The notes under the pieces were generated by a model that searched no databases, had not been told where the DNA came from, and saw only the letters and a list, made by a program, of their open reading frames with translations. This document shows, piece by piece, positions 49,096 to 59,647 of a DNA stretch of 64,000 nt. The position numbers and the translations under genes were made by a program. The DNA is taken from positions 1-64,000 of the forward strand of contig NZ_JRGM01000154.1 in assembly GCF_000764665.1 (NCBI RefSeq). The letters are read 5' to 3'. This stretch comes from Aeromonas lacus. GTDB taxonomy: Bacteria; Pseudomonadota; Gammaproteobacteria; Enterobacterales; Aeromonadaceae. Position 1 is the stretch's first letter, and each line of letters starts with the position of its first letter.

Positions 49096-50152
49096 TCAAG
49101 CTGCGTCTCCCAGTCCAGCCACACCCCATCTGTGGCATCGGCCCCTGACCGGCAACGAACTGCGCCAGTGTCTGCGCATCGCCTTTGGCTGCACCACCGG
49201 CTTTCTGCTCTGCAAGCTGTGTGGCTGGAATTACGGGGTCTTCTACACGGTTACCCCCGTGTTGCTGCTTGGCATGGTGCCGGTGATGAATGGTCATGCC
49301 GCGCGCCAGCTGATCGCCGCGGCTGCCATCTGCGGGGTGGAGGTGGGTTTACTGGGTGGGCTGTTCGGCAGCCATCCCGGGCTGATGACCCCCATCGCCT
49401 TCCTGCTGTTTCTATACCGCTTTGCCGCCATGTCGCGGGGCAGCCTGTTCCTGTTTGGTGCCAACGGAGTGCTGAGCCTCAGCATCATGCTCCACTTTGC
49501 CAGCTATCCGCAGACCGACCTCAACGACCTCATCTTCAATAACCTCTTGGCCAGCGTGTTGTCGGTGTTGATCGCCTACCTGATGACGGCCCTGATACCG
49601 GATGTGGAGGCGCGCCCCAAACCAACCCCTGCCCCCAAGGCACCGCACCGGATGCGCCATGAGGCTCTGCTGGGCGCAACGGTCGCCACCCTCTCGTTTC
49701 TGGTGTTTCAGGTGTTTGATCTGCGTGACTCCATGTCGGCGCAAGCCACCACCCTGCTGGTGCTCTTTCCCATGCACTGGAACGGGGCGCTGAACTACGC
49801 CCGCAAACGGGCCATGGGCACCTTGCTCGGTGTCACCTTCGGTCTGCTTGGCCAGCTGCTGCTCTATGACTGGTCGGGTCAACTGCTGCTGGTGGCTCCG
49901 CTGCTCTGGCTCGGCGCCATGCTGTTCAGCCATGCCCATGTGAAGGAGGCGAGCGGTTCCGGCGTCGGTTTTGGTGCCCTGACCACCCTTGGCATCCTGT
50001 TCGGTCAATATCTGACGCCGGGCAACGATCTGGTATTCAGTGCGCTCTACCGGGTCAGCAGCATCCTCTTTGCCATCGTGGCCACCCTGCTGATCTGCTA
50101 TCTGGTGCACCAATTGCTCAACCGCTTCGAGGCAACCCGCTTCGGCTGCTGA
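49085..50152 (+). CDS. DUF2955/FUSC-like membrane protein
   Basis: 355 residues, about ten helices in two halves, with a repeated start: ELRQCLRIAFGCTTGFLLCK and, after the cytosolic linker at 170-190, HRMRHEALLGATVATLSF. This two-lobed plan is that of aromatic-acid exporters such as AaeB and YdhK. Likely the pump working with the HlyD adaptor before it; the substrate is not known. Begins 11 bases inside the adaptor gene. No separate small DUF1656 gene, present as ydhI in E. coli, is seen. Confidence 0.88.
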   Translation: MSTNQAASPSPATPHLWHRPLTGNELRQCLRIAFGCTTGFLLCKLCGWNYGVFYTVTPVLLLGMVPVMNGHAARQLIAAAAICGVEVGLLGGLFGSHPGLMTPIAFLLFLYRFAAMSRGSLFLFGANGVLSLSIMLHFASYPQTDLNDLIFNNLLASVLSVLIAYLMTALIPDVEARPKPTPAPKAPHRMRHEALLGATVATLSFLVFQVFDLRDSMSAQATTLLVLFPMHWNGALNYARKRAMGTLLGVTFGLLGQLLLYDWSGQLLLVAPLLWLGAMLFSHAHVKEASGSGVGFGALTTLGILFGQYLTPGNDLVFSALYRVSSILFAIVATLLICYLVHQLLNRFEATRFGC

Positions 50153-50251
50153 CGGCTGGCGTACTCGAACGCAACAAAGCACCTTGACCAGGCGGGGCAA
50201 GGACACTAGCTATGCTTGTAGAGCTGCAATGCATGGGTGAGGAGACGCGCT

Positions 50252-51010
50252 ATGGTCGCTGGGTGGGGAAAATGGTTGGCAGGGGGGCTCTGGCTGGCAG
50301 CAAGCCATACCGGCGCAGCGCCGTTGCTGATTGGCGCCGAAGATGACTGGGCCCCCTACAGCGTGCTGAACAGGGAGACGGGCCAGCCGCAAGGGCTGGC
50401 ACCCGAACTGGTTCGGGCGGTATTAGCCGCCGAAGGCATCGAGGTCGCCTTTCGAACCCTCCCCTTTGCCCGTTGCATGCACGATGCCAAGAGCGACCAG
50501 CTGGCAGGCTGCTTCGATGCCACCATCACGGATGAGAATCGCGACCAGTACTTTTGGCACGAGACCCCCATGTTCAGCGAAGATCTCGCCATCTTTGCCC
50601 TTGCCAGCGAGCCACGCCGGGATCTCGACCTCGCCTCTCTCAAGGGCAAACGGGTCGGCATCACCCTGGGTTACACCTACCCCACCAACTTTATGGCAGA
50701 TCCGCAGATCGCCCGCTTTCAGGCCAAATCCGACGCCCAGATCCTCGATATGCTGGCACGGGGCCGAGTCGACTACATCCTGATGAACGGCATGCCGGGC
50801 TATCTCAAGATCCGGGAGAAAGCGCTGACAGGTCAGGTGGTCAAGGTCGGCAAGCTCTCTACCGATGGCTTCTGGGTCGCCTTCTCTCGCCAGCACCCTC
50901 TGGGGGAAGAGATGGCCAAACGGTTCGAGAAGGGGCTGCAGAAGATCAAAATGAACGGCACCTACGATGCCCTTATGCAGCAGTTTGAAACCCGGCTCGG
51001 AGCACGCTGA
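50252..51010 (+). CDS. Solitary periplasmic solute-binding protein (SBP_bac_3 fold)
   Basis: 252 residues with a signal peptide to about residue 22. Family-3 fold: GAEDDWAPYSVLNRETG near the N-terminus, FARCMHDAKSDQLAGCFDAT with two cysteines that may form a disulfide, and KGKRVGITLGYTYPTNF at the lobe crossover. No ABC permease or ATPase gene is nearby, so it may serve a distant transporter or a sensor. GGAGACG precedes the ATG at 50252. Ligand unknown; amino acid-like is usual. Confidence 0.88.
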   Translation: MVAGWGKWLAGGLWLAASHTGAAPLLIGAEDDWAPYSVLNRETGQPQGLAPELVRAVLAAEGIEVAFRTLPFARCMHDAKSDQLAGCFDATITDENRDQYFWHETPMFSEDLAIFALASEPRRDLDLASLKGKRVGITLGYTYPTNFMADPQIARFQAKSDAQILDMLARGRVDYILMNGMPGYLKIREKALTGQVVKVGKLSTDGFWVAFSRQHPLGEEMAKRFEKGLQKIKMNGTYDALMQQFETRLGAR

Positions 51011-51148
51011 AAGGCGCTCCAGCCACATTCCGCACCCCGTCAGACATCAATCGACGCAACCCTCGCACAAAGTGATTACAGCTGTGCATTGAGCTGTTAG
51101 GCTCACGCCCGTATGACACCACCGTATAACATCAGGGGAGCTGTAACC

Positions 51149-51505
51149 ATGAACAAGGTTCATATGATGAGCGCGGGGGCACTGGCTCTCTCGCTGCTTG
51201 CCGGCTGCAATCAGGGCAATACCCTCACCGTTACCGGCGGTGACCCCGTCAGCTATCAGTGCGAACAGGGCAAGAAGGTGCAGGTGCGCTACTTCTCCCT
51301 CTCCGACGAGAGCCTCAGCTTTATCAAGTTGTCTCTACCGGACGGCAAGGATTACACCCTGCCGCAGGCCATCTCGGCCTCCGGCGCCCGCTATACGGAT
51401 GAGCGTGAAGCCGTCTGGTGGAACAAGGGGGATGAAGGATTTGTCGAGATGCGCGGTCAGGATGACGACTGGCAGATCGTCTACAACAACTGCAAACAGC
51501 AGTAA
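51149..51505 (+). CDS. mliC: MliC family lysozyme-inhibitor lipoprotein
   Basis: 118 residues. Lipoprotein signal peptide with lipobox LLAGC (Cys about residue 22). The MliC fold follows: YQCEQGKKVQVRYF near 42-55 and SASGARYTDEREAVWWNKGD near 80-99, with the Ser and Lys/Arg that plug the lysozyme active site in the family. Protects peptidoglycan from host c-type lysozyme. AGGGGAG precedes the ATG. Single gene. Confidence 0.9.
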   Translation: MNKVHMMSAGALALSLLAGCNQGNTLTVTGGDPVSYQCEQGKKVQVRYFSLSDESLSFIKLSLPDGKDYTLPQAISASGARYTDEREAVWWNKGDEGFVEMRGQDDDWQIVYNNCKQQ

Positions 51506-51509
51506 TAGA

Positions 51510-51540
51510 AGAGACCCCGGCCAGGCCGGGGTCTCTCTTT
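51510..51540. terminator. Terminator between mliC and the TonB-C-like lipoprotein
   Basis: AGAGACCCCGGCC-A-GGCCGGGGTCTCT followed by CTTTT, between convergent genes. Confidence 0.85.
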
Positions 51541-51554
51541 TGGTTGTTCGGGCA

Positions 51555-51947
51555 TCAGTTGAGCTCTATTTCGAAGCGGTTGGTCACCACCACGGGAATA
51601 GCATCCGGATTGCTGTCCGCCGGACTGTAGCGCAGCCGTGAGAGGGTTGCCAACGCGCTCTGCTCCAGCTCTCCGGGCGGCTCGGCGGCGACGATCTGTG
51701 GTTTTATCGGGTTACCATCGGCATCGATCTGATACCGTACATCCACATATCCCCTGACCGGTTTGGCAGGCACAACGACAGGCTCGTCATCACCAAAGAA
51801 TGAACGGCGGTTTTCCTGGATCCAGTAACTGGAGAGCTGCTCGAGGGGAATCGCGATCGGTGTACGGTTAGCGGCGACCTCCTGCCGGGAGCTGCATCCT
51901 GCCAGCAGCAACACGGCACACCCCAACCACAATGCTTTCCATCCCAT
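51555..51947 (-). CDS. TonB C-terminal-like lipoprotein
   Basis: 130 residues. Signal peptide with lipobox LLAGC (Cys about 18), then a short linker and a TonB-C-like domain of about 70 residues (GYVDVRYQIDADGNPIKPQI, SALATLSRLRYSP). No Pro-rich spacer and no N-terminal membrane anchor, so it cannot be a normal TonB. Proteins of this type occur in Aeromonas and Vibrio; their function is unknown. Single gene. Confidence 0.8.
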   Translation of the reverse strand: MGWKALWLGCAVLLLAGCSSRQEVAANRTPIAIPLEQLSSYWIQENRRSFFGDDEPVVVPAKPVRGYVDVRYQIDADGNPIKPQIVAAEPPGELEQSALATLSRLRYSPADSNPDAIPVVVTNRFEIELN

Positions 51948-52068
51948 GCCAAACTCCTTTTCGTCTCTTATGCTGGTTATTTCTTGTTCTGCTCTTGGTC
52001 AGCAGACTGGCCGTCCACTGGTCAGTGACCCATCCTAGCGAAAAAGACCCGAGCTGGACATAAACAAA

Positions 52069-52092
52069 GGGCCAATCTGTGAAGATTGGCCC
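52069..52092 (-). terminator. Terminator of nrdG
   Basis: GGGCCAATCT-GTGA-AGATTGGCCC downstream of nrdG on the minus strand, followed there by TTTG. Confidence 0.75.
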
Positions 52093-52137
52093 TGAAAACA
52101 TCAAGTTGGCGAAAGTTAACCCGGCAGAATGCCGGAC

Positions 52138-52650
52138 TCAAGAGGCAAACAGACAGGGAATGCGCTCCCCACTCTCACGCCAGGCGTTGAGATTGTGGAT
52201 CTGCTGGTTGCTGCTGCCACGCCAGAGCAGGCCAGGGTCTGCCAACTCCTTCTCGAACTTGCCATCCACCAGCACATCCAGCAAGGCAACCAGCTCGCGC
52301 TGGGCAGCGGAGAGCTCGCCGAGCAGGTAACCAGTCCAGCACCAGATATCCTTGCCCGGACACTCGGCACGCACCCGTTTCACCAGCGCCAGCACGTGGG
52401 GCACGTTGGCGGGGTGAAGCGGATCACCGCCGGAGAGCGACAGACCTCGCCGTTTGATACGCGTGTCATTGAGATCCGCAATGACGCGATCGCTCATCGC
52501 CTCATCAAACGGCTTGCCGCCGTCAAGGCGCCAGGTGCTCTGGTTGTAGCAGCCGGGGCACTGGTGCTCGCAACCGGAGACAAACAGGGTGGCACGGGTG
52601 CCGGGGCCGTTGATCACATCGACCGGGTAGTATTGGTGGTAGTGCATCAT
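52138..52650 (-). CDS. nrdG: Anaerobic ribonucleotide reductase activating protein NrdG
   Basis: 170 residues, a small radical SAM enzyme that installs the glycyl radical on NrdD. The 4Fe-4S motif CEHQCPGC (CX3CX2C) lies at about 27-34, as expected, followed by SLSGGDPLHPAN (SAM binding). Downstream of nrdD in one operon, but separated from it by 128 bases with a palindromic repeat. The start is MMHYHQYY or the next Met. Confidence 0.95.
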   Translation of the reverse strand: MMHYHQYYPVDVINGPGTRATLFVSGCEHQCPGCYNQSTWRLDGGKPFDEAMSDRVIADLNDTRIKRRGLSLSGGDPLHPANVPHVLALVKRVRAECPGKDIWCWTGYLLGELSAAQRELVALLDVLVDGKFEKELADPGLLWRGSSNQQIHNLNAWRESGERIPCLFAS

Positions 52651-52665
52651 CTCTCTCTATTACGG

Positions 52666-52772
52666 CCCCCTCATCCCCGACCCTTCTCCCGCGAGGGGGA
52701 GAAGGGAGCAAAGCAGCGCAAACAGTACATTGGCCGGTTCCCTCTCCCCTTGGGAGAGGGCTAGGGTGAGGG
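52666..52772. repeat. Dispersed-type palindromic repeat between nrdD and nrdG
   Basis: Two stems, CCCTTCTCCC...GGGAGAAGGG at 52681-52707 and CCCTCTCCCC-TT-GGGAGAGGG at 52740-52760. The outer flanks CCCTCATCCCC and AGGGTGAGGG face each other. This pattern is a common REP-like intergenic element in gammaproteobacteria. It sits inside the nrdDG operon, where it may stabilise the upstream message. Confidence 0.8.
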
Positions 52773-52778
52773 CTCGGC

Positions 52779-54896
52779 TTACATATGTTTGACGCGGCGC
52801 TTCACCTCTTCCTGCTTGCCTGCATTGAAGGGACGTGCATCCGGGCTGCCGAGGTAACCGCAGACACGGCGGGTCACCGACACCTTGGCCGGGTCGTGGT
52901 TGCCGCAGCGCGGGCAGGTAAAGCCCTTGGAAGTACACTCGAACTCGCCGGTAAAGCCGCAGTCGTAGCACTCGTCGATGGGGGTGTTGGTACCGTAGTA
53001 AGGCACCTTGTCATAGCTGTAATCCCAGACGTTTTCCAGCGCTTCCAGGTTGTGCTGGATGTTGGGGTACTCGCCGTAGCAGATGAAGCCACCGCTGGCG
53101 ATGGGCGGATAGGGCGCCTCGAAGTCCAGCTTGTCGTACGGGTTGACCTGCTTCTCCACGTCGAGGTGGAAGCTGTTGGTGTAGTAACCCTTGTCGGTCA
53201 CGCCCGCCACCACACCAAACTCCTTGGCATCGATGCGGCAGAAGCGGGTGCAAAGGTTCTCGCTCGGGGTGGAGTAGAGGCTGAAGCCGTAGCCGGTCTC
53301 CTCTTTCCACTCATCGGTAGCGGCCTTGAGACGTTCGATAATGGCGATCGCCTTTTGGCGCAGGATCTCGCTATCGAACAGATGGGTCTCACCGCCAAAC
53401 AGAGCATTGATGGTCTCGTGAACCCCGATATAACCGAGCGAAATGGAGGCGCGGCCGTTCTTGAAGATCTCGCTGACGTTGTCGTCTGCCTTCAGACGCA
53501 CGCCACAGGCCCCTTCCATATAGAGGATCGGCGCAACCCGGGCCTTGACCCCGTCGAGACGTTCAATGCGATACATCAGCGCCTTCTTGGCAACCCGCAG
53601 GGCGGCATCCAGACGATCCCAGAAGTCCGCTTCATCACGGGATTTCAAAGCGATACGCGGCAAGTTGAGGCTCACCACGCCAATATTGTTACGGCCTTCG
53701 TGGATCAGCTCGCCATTCTCCTCATACGCACCGAGGAAGGAGCGGCAGCCCATGGGGGTCTTGAAGGAGCCGGTTACCTTCACTACCTGGTCGTAGTTGA
53801 GGATGTCCGGATACATCCGCTTGGAGGCACACTCCAGCGCCAGCTGCTTGATGTCGTAGTTGGGATCGCCCTGCTTGTGGTTGAGACCATCCCTGATGGC
53901 GAACACCAGTTTCGGGAACACGGCGGTCTTCTTGTTCTTGCCAAGGCCAGCAATACGGTTGCTGAGGATGGCGCGCTGGATCAGTCGCGACTCCCAACTG
54001 TCCCCCAGGCCAAAGCCGAAGGTAACGAACGGAGTCTGACCGTTGGCGGTGTGCAGGGTGTTGACTTCGTACTCCAGCGACTGGAAGGCGTCGTAACACT
54101 CTTTCTCGGTGCGAGCCATGGCGTAGGCTTCCACATCGGCAATGCCCCACTCTTCGGCCACTTCGCGATGCTTCTGCCAGCTGATGGTCACATAGGGAGC
54201 CAGCACTTCGTCGATGCGATTGATGGTGGTGCCACCATAGATGTGGCTGGCCACCTGGGCGATGATCTGGGCCGTGACCGCGGTGGCGGTGCTGATCGAT
54301 TTCGGGGTATCGATCTCCGCATTGCCCATCTTGAAGCCGTGAGTCAGCATCCCCTGCAGGTCGATCAACATGCAGTTGAACATCGGGAAGAAGGGGGAGT
54401 AGTCGAGATCGTGGAAGTGCAGATCGCCGCTCTCGTGGGCCTGAACCACATCACGGGGCAGCATGTGGCTGGTGGCATAATGCTTGGCGACGATACCGGC
54501 CAGCAGGTCGCGCTGGGTCGGGATCACCTTGGAGTCTTTGTTGGCGTTCTCGTTGAGCAGGGCCGCGTTGGTCTGCTCGACCAGACCACGGATCTCCTGC
54601 GCCAGACGACCGCGCGCCTCACGGGCCTGATCCCGATCGTGGCGATATTCGATATAAGCACGGGCGATGGCCTTGTCATCGGACGCCATCAGGTGGTTTT
54701 CAACCAGACGCTGGATCTCGTGGATATCAACCTCACCACGCCCCTCCAGCTCCTGACTCACCGCACTTGAGATACGCTTTGCCAGTGCCGGATTGGCCTG
54801 ATTGACCGCTTCCGCAGCACGACTGACCGCCTCGCTAATCAACTGGGCATTGAATGGTGCGCGACAGCCATCACGTTTGATCACAACCGGTTTCAT
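52779..54896 (-). CDS. nrdD: Anaerobic ribonucleoside-triphosphate reductase NrdD
   Basis: Glycyl-radical enzyme reducing NTPs to dNTPs without oxygen, 705 residues. N-terminal ATP cone (about 3-92, KRDGCRAPFNAQLISEAV); catalytic barrel with the cysteines of the active site; a C-terminal zinc ribbon, CYDCGF and CPRCGN; and the glycyl-radical loop RRVCGYLG with Gly680. First gene of the nrdDG operon. Two candidate NrdR boxes lie about 150-200 bases upstream of the start. Confidence 0.97.
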   Translation of the reverse strand: MKPVVIKRDGCRAPFNAQLISEAVSRAAEAVNQANPALAKRISSAVSQELEGRGEVDIHEIQRLVENHLMASDDKAIARAYIEYRHDRDQAREARGRLAQEIRGLVEQTNAALLNENANKDSKVIPTQRDLLAGIVAKHYATSHMLPRDVVQAHESGDLHFHDLDYSPFFPMFNCMLIDLQGMLTHGFKMGNAEIDTPKSISTATAVTAQIIAQVASHIYGGTTINRIDEVLAPYVTISWQKHREVAEEWGIADVEAYAMARTEKECYDAFQSLEYEVNTLHTANGQTPFVTFGFGLGDSWESRLIQRAILSNRIAGLGKNKKTAVFPKLVFAIRDGLNHKQGDPNYDIKQLALECASKRMYPDILNYDQVVKVTGSFKTPMGCRSFLGAYEENGELIHEGRNNIGVVSLNLPRIALKSRDEADFWDRLDAALRVAKKALMYRIERLDGVKARVAPILYMEGACGVRLKADDNVSEIFKNGRASISLGYIGVHETINALFGGETHLFDSEILRQKAIAIIERLKAATDEWKEETGYGFSLYSTPSENLCTRFCRIDAKEFGVVAGVTDKGYYTNSFHLDVEKQVNPYDKLDFEAPYPPIASGGFICYGEYPNIQHNLEALENVWDYSYDKVPYYGTNTPIDECYDCGFTGEFECTSKGFTCPRCGNHDPAKVSVTRRVCGYLGSPDARPFNAGKQEEVKRRVKHM

Positions 54897-55341
54897 GAAT
54901 TTTCCCCGTTAAAAGGCCAGGCAATCTGCTCTGGGCTTACCCTTGTTGGTTCCCCTCCAACGTCTCGTCCTGGACGCAAACAAATTCAGCCGAGGCTTGA
55001 CAAGCCCGGGCTGAAGATAGGAAGGGAACAGCTTATACACAGCTTAATAACACAACATATAGGTGTTAATAATGAATGCATCCCTATATGTGGTGTCTAT
55101 TAGGCACCAAAGCAGGTAGCCATTTATTGATCCAAGACAGGTTTTACAGCGAGTGGGACAGTTCACGACCAACCAACAAAAGCCTCAAACAAGGCCATCT
55201 TCAGCGGTGGTGCGGGCTGGCGTCCGATCTGCCAAAGAAGAAAAAAATTCGCAATAAACACTCTGGATAGCGGGGTGACAGTGCCAAGCAAAACCACTCA
55301 TACTGAGCGGGTAGAGACGACGGTTCGACACAGGACACCCC
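54897..55341. other. Intergenic region between nrdD and the ABC_sub_bind gene
   Basis: 445 bases without a convincing gene. It holds the nrdD leader and the NrdR boxes at 55050-55096. The right-hand part probably carries the promoter of the divergent gene at 55342. A plus-strand frame at 55076-55270 overlaps the boxes and has no ribosome site. Confidence 0.5.
55050..55096 (-). promoter_or_regulatory. Pair of candidate NrdR boxes
   Basis: ACACAACATATAGGTG at 55050-55065 and TCCCTATATGTGGTGT at 55081-55096 each match the NrdR consensus ACACWATATATWGTGT at 12 of 16 positions. They start 31 bases apart, three helical turns, the spacing normal for NrdR box pairs. NrdR would repress nrdDG when dNTPs are plentiful. 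NrdR itself is not in the window. Confidence 0.7.
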
Positions 55342-56316
55342 ATGCGTAAATCCCTCTTGTTGCTACTGCTGACTACCTTATCCCTGCCTTTGTGGGCAGC
55401 CCGCATACTGGTGATCAGCAGCTACCACCCCGACTATCTGTGGGACATCAGTTACAACCAGGGGCTGGTGGATGGTCTCGAGGAAACGCACCAGATCAGC
55501 CACTTCTACATGGATACCAAGCGCCGGCCACGGGAAGAGTTCGATACGGTCGCCCAACAGGCAATTGCTTTCTACCTCAAGAGCAAACCGGATATTGTGG
55601 TGCTCGGCGATGACAACGCCATCAACTATCTCGCCAGCGAGATCTCGTCCCTGGGTACCCCCGTCGTCTTTCTTGGCATGAACGAAAATCCCCGGCTCAA
55701 GGGCTTTGTCGGCCACCCCAAGATCACCGGCGTGCTGGAGCGCCCCCTGCTCAAACGCAATATCAGCGAGATGAGTCAGATGATGGGAGGTCTTAACAAA
55801 GTACTGGTGCTGTTTGATTCCAGCAATGTGGCCCTCACCGCCATCGAGGATGAGTTCAAAACCCAGACCGAGCTGCGGGTTGGCCAGACCCGGGTCTACA
55901 GCCAGCTGATGGGCGATTACAGCCTCTGGCAAGAGGCGGTGCTCAACAGCAAGAAAAACGGCTATGGCGCCATATTCCTCGGCCTCTACCACACACTGCT
56001 GGATGAAAATGGCAAGCATGTGGATGAAAAAACGGTACTGGAGTGGACCAGCCGGCACAGCCCGGTGCCGGTTTTCTGCTTCTGGGAGTTCACCGTGGGC
56101 AAGGGGATGGCCATCGGTGGTCTGGTACTTGACGGCAAGGATCAGGGGCTGCAGGCGGCGGCGCTCATCAACAGCATACTGGCAGGTGCATTGCCCAAAA
56201 CCCTCTCCCCTAGGGCGGCCCTGCGTGGCGAGTATGTCTTCAGCAAGAGCGAAGTCGCCCGCTGGCACCTCACGGTGCCGGAGAAATGGCACAACAAGAT
56301 CCTCTGGCGCGAATAA
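55342..56316 (+). CDS. ABC_sub_bind family periplasmic protein
   Basis: 324 residues with a signal peptide to about residue 19 (SLPLWAARI). The fold is the two-lobed ABC_sub_bind type: VISSYHPDYLWDISYNQG, then DIVVLGDDNAINYLA at about residue 90 and GAIFLGLYHTLLDENG in the second lobe. No transporter genes are adjacent. Close relatives occur as sensor domains of GGDEF or kinase proteins, so a signalling role is possible. Ligand unknown. Confidence 0.85.
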   Translation: MRKSLLLLLLTTLSLPLWAARILVISSYHPDYLWDISYNQGLVDGLEETHQISHFYMDTKRRPREEFDTVAQQAIAFYLKSKPDIVVLGDDNAINYLASEISSLGTPVVFLGMNENPRLKGFVGHPKITGVLERPLLKRNISEMSQMMGGLNKVLVLFDSSNVALTAIEDEFKTQTELRVGQTRVYSQLMGDYSLWQEAVLNSKKNGYGAIFLGLYHTLLDENGKHVDEKTVLEWTSRHSPVPVFCFWEFTVGKGMAIGGLVLDGKDQGLQAAALINSILAGALPKTLSPRAALRGEYVFSKSEVARWHLTVPEKWHNKILWRE

Positions 56317-56327
56317 CCCCCAATAAA

Positions 56328-56354
56328 AGAGAACCCGGCCATGCCGGGTTCTCT
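56328..56354. terminator. Bidirectional terminator
   Basis: AGAGAACCCGGC-CAT-GCCGGGTTCTCT between the ABC_sub_bind gene and the convergent ligA. Confidence 0.85.
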
Positions 56355-56377
56355 TTGTATCTCAACCTGCGGGCCAC

Positions 56378-58417
<2,040 letters not shown>

Positions 58418-58433
58418 CTAGGGTAGAAACAAA

Positions 58434-58460
58434 AATGCGGTACCTGGGTACCGCACTTTG
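58434..58460 (-). terminator. Terminator of the smc-zipA unit
   Basis: AATGCGGTACC-TGGG-TACCGCACTT; on the minus strand followed by T5, 25 bases past the zipA stop. Confidence 0.8.
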
Positions 58461-58483
58461 ATTCATTCGACCCGCATGGCGTA

Positions 58484-59632
58484 TTAGTCGCGGCTGGCCT
58501 CGTAGGCAGCCAGCTCATGACGGTAACGGGCGATAGTCTCGTCACTCAGCGGGCTGCGCTCCATATCGGTCAGCATGGCATCGAGATCGCTGGCCAGCTG
58601 ATCGGCAGCCTGCAACATGTCCTCGAAGGCAAATGCGGCATTGCTGCGCAGAGGCAGCTGCATGAACAGGGAGACCCCCGGTGTGGTGAACTGCTCCATC
58701 CGGTAGGGATTGAAAGTACCCGGCTTGACCATGTTGATCATGGAGAAGAGCACTTCCCCCTTGCCATTGGCATCTTCGTGACGGTGGAAGATATCCATCT
58801 CGCCAAACTTGAAGCCAAGCGCCATCAGGGAGGAGAGCAGGGTAGCCCCTTGCAACTCGTGACCCGGACGTCCCATCAGGTTGATGACATAAACGTCCTG
58901 CCAAATCTTCTCGACCGGCTGGGCAGCAACGCGCGGCTCTTCAACCGGCGCTTCGTAGACCGGCTCCTCATACACGGGCTCGGGAGCAACGTGACGGGGC
59001 TGCGGTTTGTATTCGGGTTCGGCAGCGCGCACCGGCTCGGCACGCACGCTCTCGTTGCGCACGCCAAAAGTCGGCGCAGTTGCATAGGCTGGCTCAACCA
59101 GCGGCTCGTCATCCTGAACCTGCATGACAGGCTCGCGCTGGGGACGGGAGCGGTAAACCGGGGTACGACGATTGACCTGCGCCGGCTTGCGCACGGGTGC
59201 AGCAGGCTCTTCCTCTACAACTTCGGGCTGAGGCTCATCGTATGCTTCCTCTTCTTCATAGACAGGAGGCGGCGGGGGAACCGGACGGGCAGCAGGCTTG
59301 CGCACAACGGGTGGCGGCAGATCGTCCTCGTCATCTTCATCATCAAAGGCGGGCAATGAGGAGCGACGGCTGAGTTCCGGCTGGCGGCTCTCTTCGTCAC
59401 GATGGAGCTTGGGCTCGGCGCGACGACCACTGCTGACCACACGCACCTGACCGATGCCATCGCTGTCGAACGCATCATCGTCACGATTACGTGACTTGGA
59501 CTCCATCCGGCCAAGCGGTTTCTCTTTGATCGGTGCCTGACGATTCTTTTTGTTGCTCCACAACCCGTGAATGAGCAATGCCGCAATAGCAATACCGCCC
59601 AGGGCAACCAAGATGTAACGCAATTCCTGCAT
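58484..59632 (-). CDS. zipA: Cell division protein ZipA
   Basis: 382 residues. One N-terminal membrane helix (6-28, LVALGGIAIAALLIHGL) followed by a basic segment; a long Pro/Glu/Val-rich linker (about 75-240) with many PV and EP repeats; and a C-terminal FtsZ-binding domain (DVYVINLMGRPGHELQG, GEVLFSMINMVKPGTF). Tethers FtsZ to the inner membrane. Starts 15 bases after smc and is probably cotranscribed with it. Confidence 0.96.
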   Translation of the reverse strand: MQELRYILVALGGIAIAALLIHGLWSNKKNRQAPIKEKPLGRMESKSRNRDDDAFDSDGIGQVRVVSSGRRAEPKLHRDEESRQPELSRRSSLPAFDDEDDEDDLPPPVVRKPAARPVPPPPPVYEEEEAYDEPQPEVVEEEPAAPVRKPAQVNRRTPVYRSRPQREPVMQVQDDEPLVEPAYATAPTFGVRNESVRAEPVRAAEPEYKPQPRHVAPEPVYEEPVYEAPVEEPRVAAQPVEKIWQDVYVINLMGRPGHELQGATLLSSLMALGFKFGEMDIFHRHEDANGKGEVLFSMINMVKPGTFNPYRMEQFTTPGVSLFMQLPLRSNAAFAFEDMLQAADQLASDLDAMLTDMERSPLSDETIARYRHELAAYEASRD

Positions 59633-59647
59633 TAGCTGCTTCTCTTT

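Noticed and set aside
52785-54770. 661-codon frame opposite nrdD
   Set aside because: Antisense shadow of a highly conserved gene; composition is rich in His, Val and Gly as such shadows are.
55076-55270. 64-codon plus-strand frame in the nrdD upstream region
   Set aside because: Crosses the NrdR boxes and has neither ribosome site nor protein-like composition.
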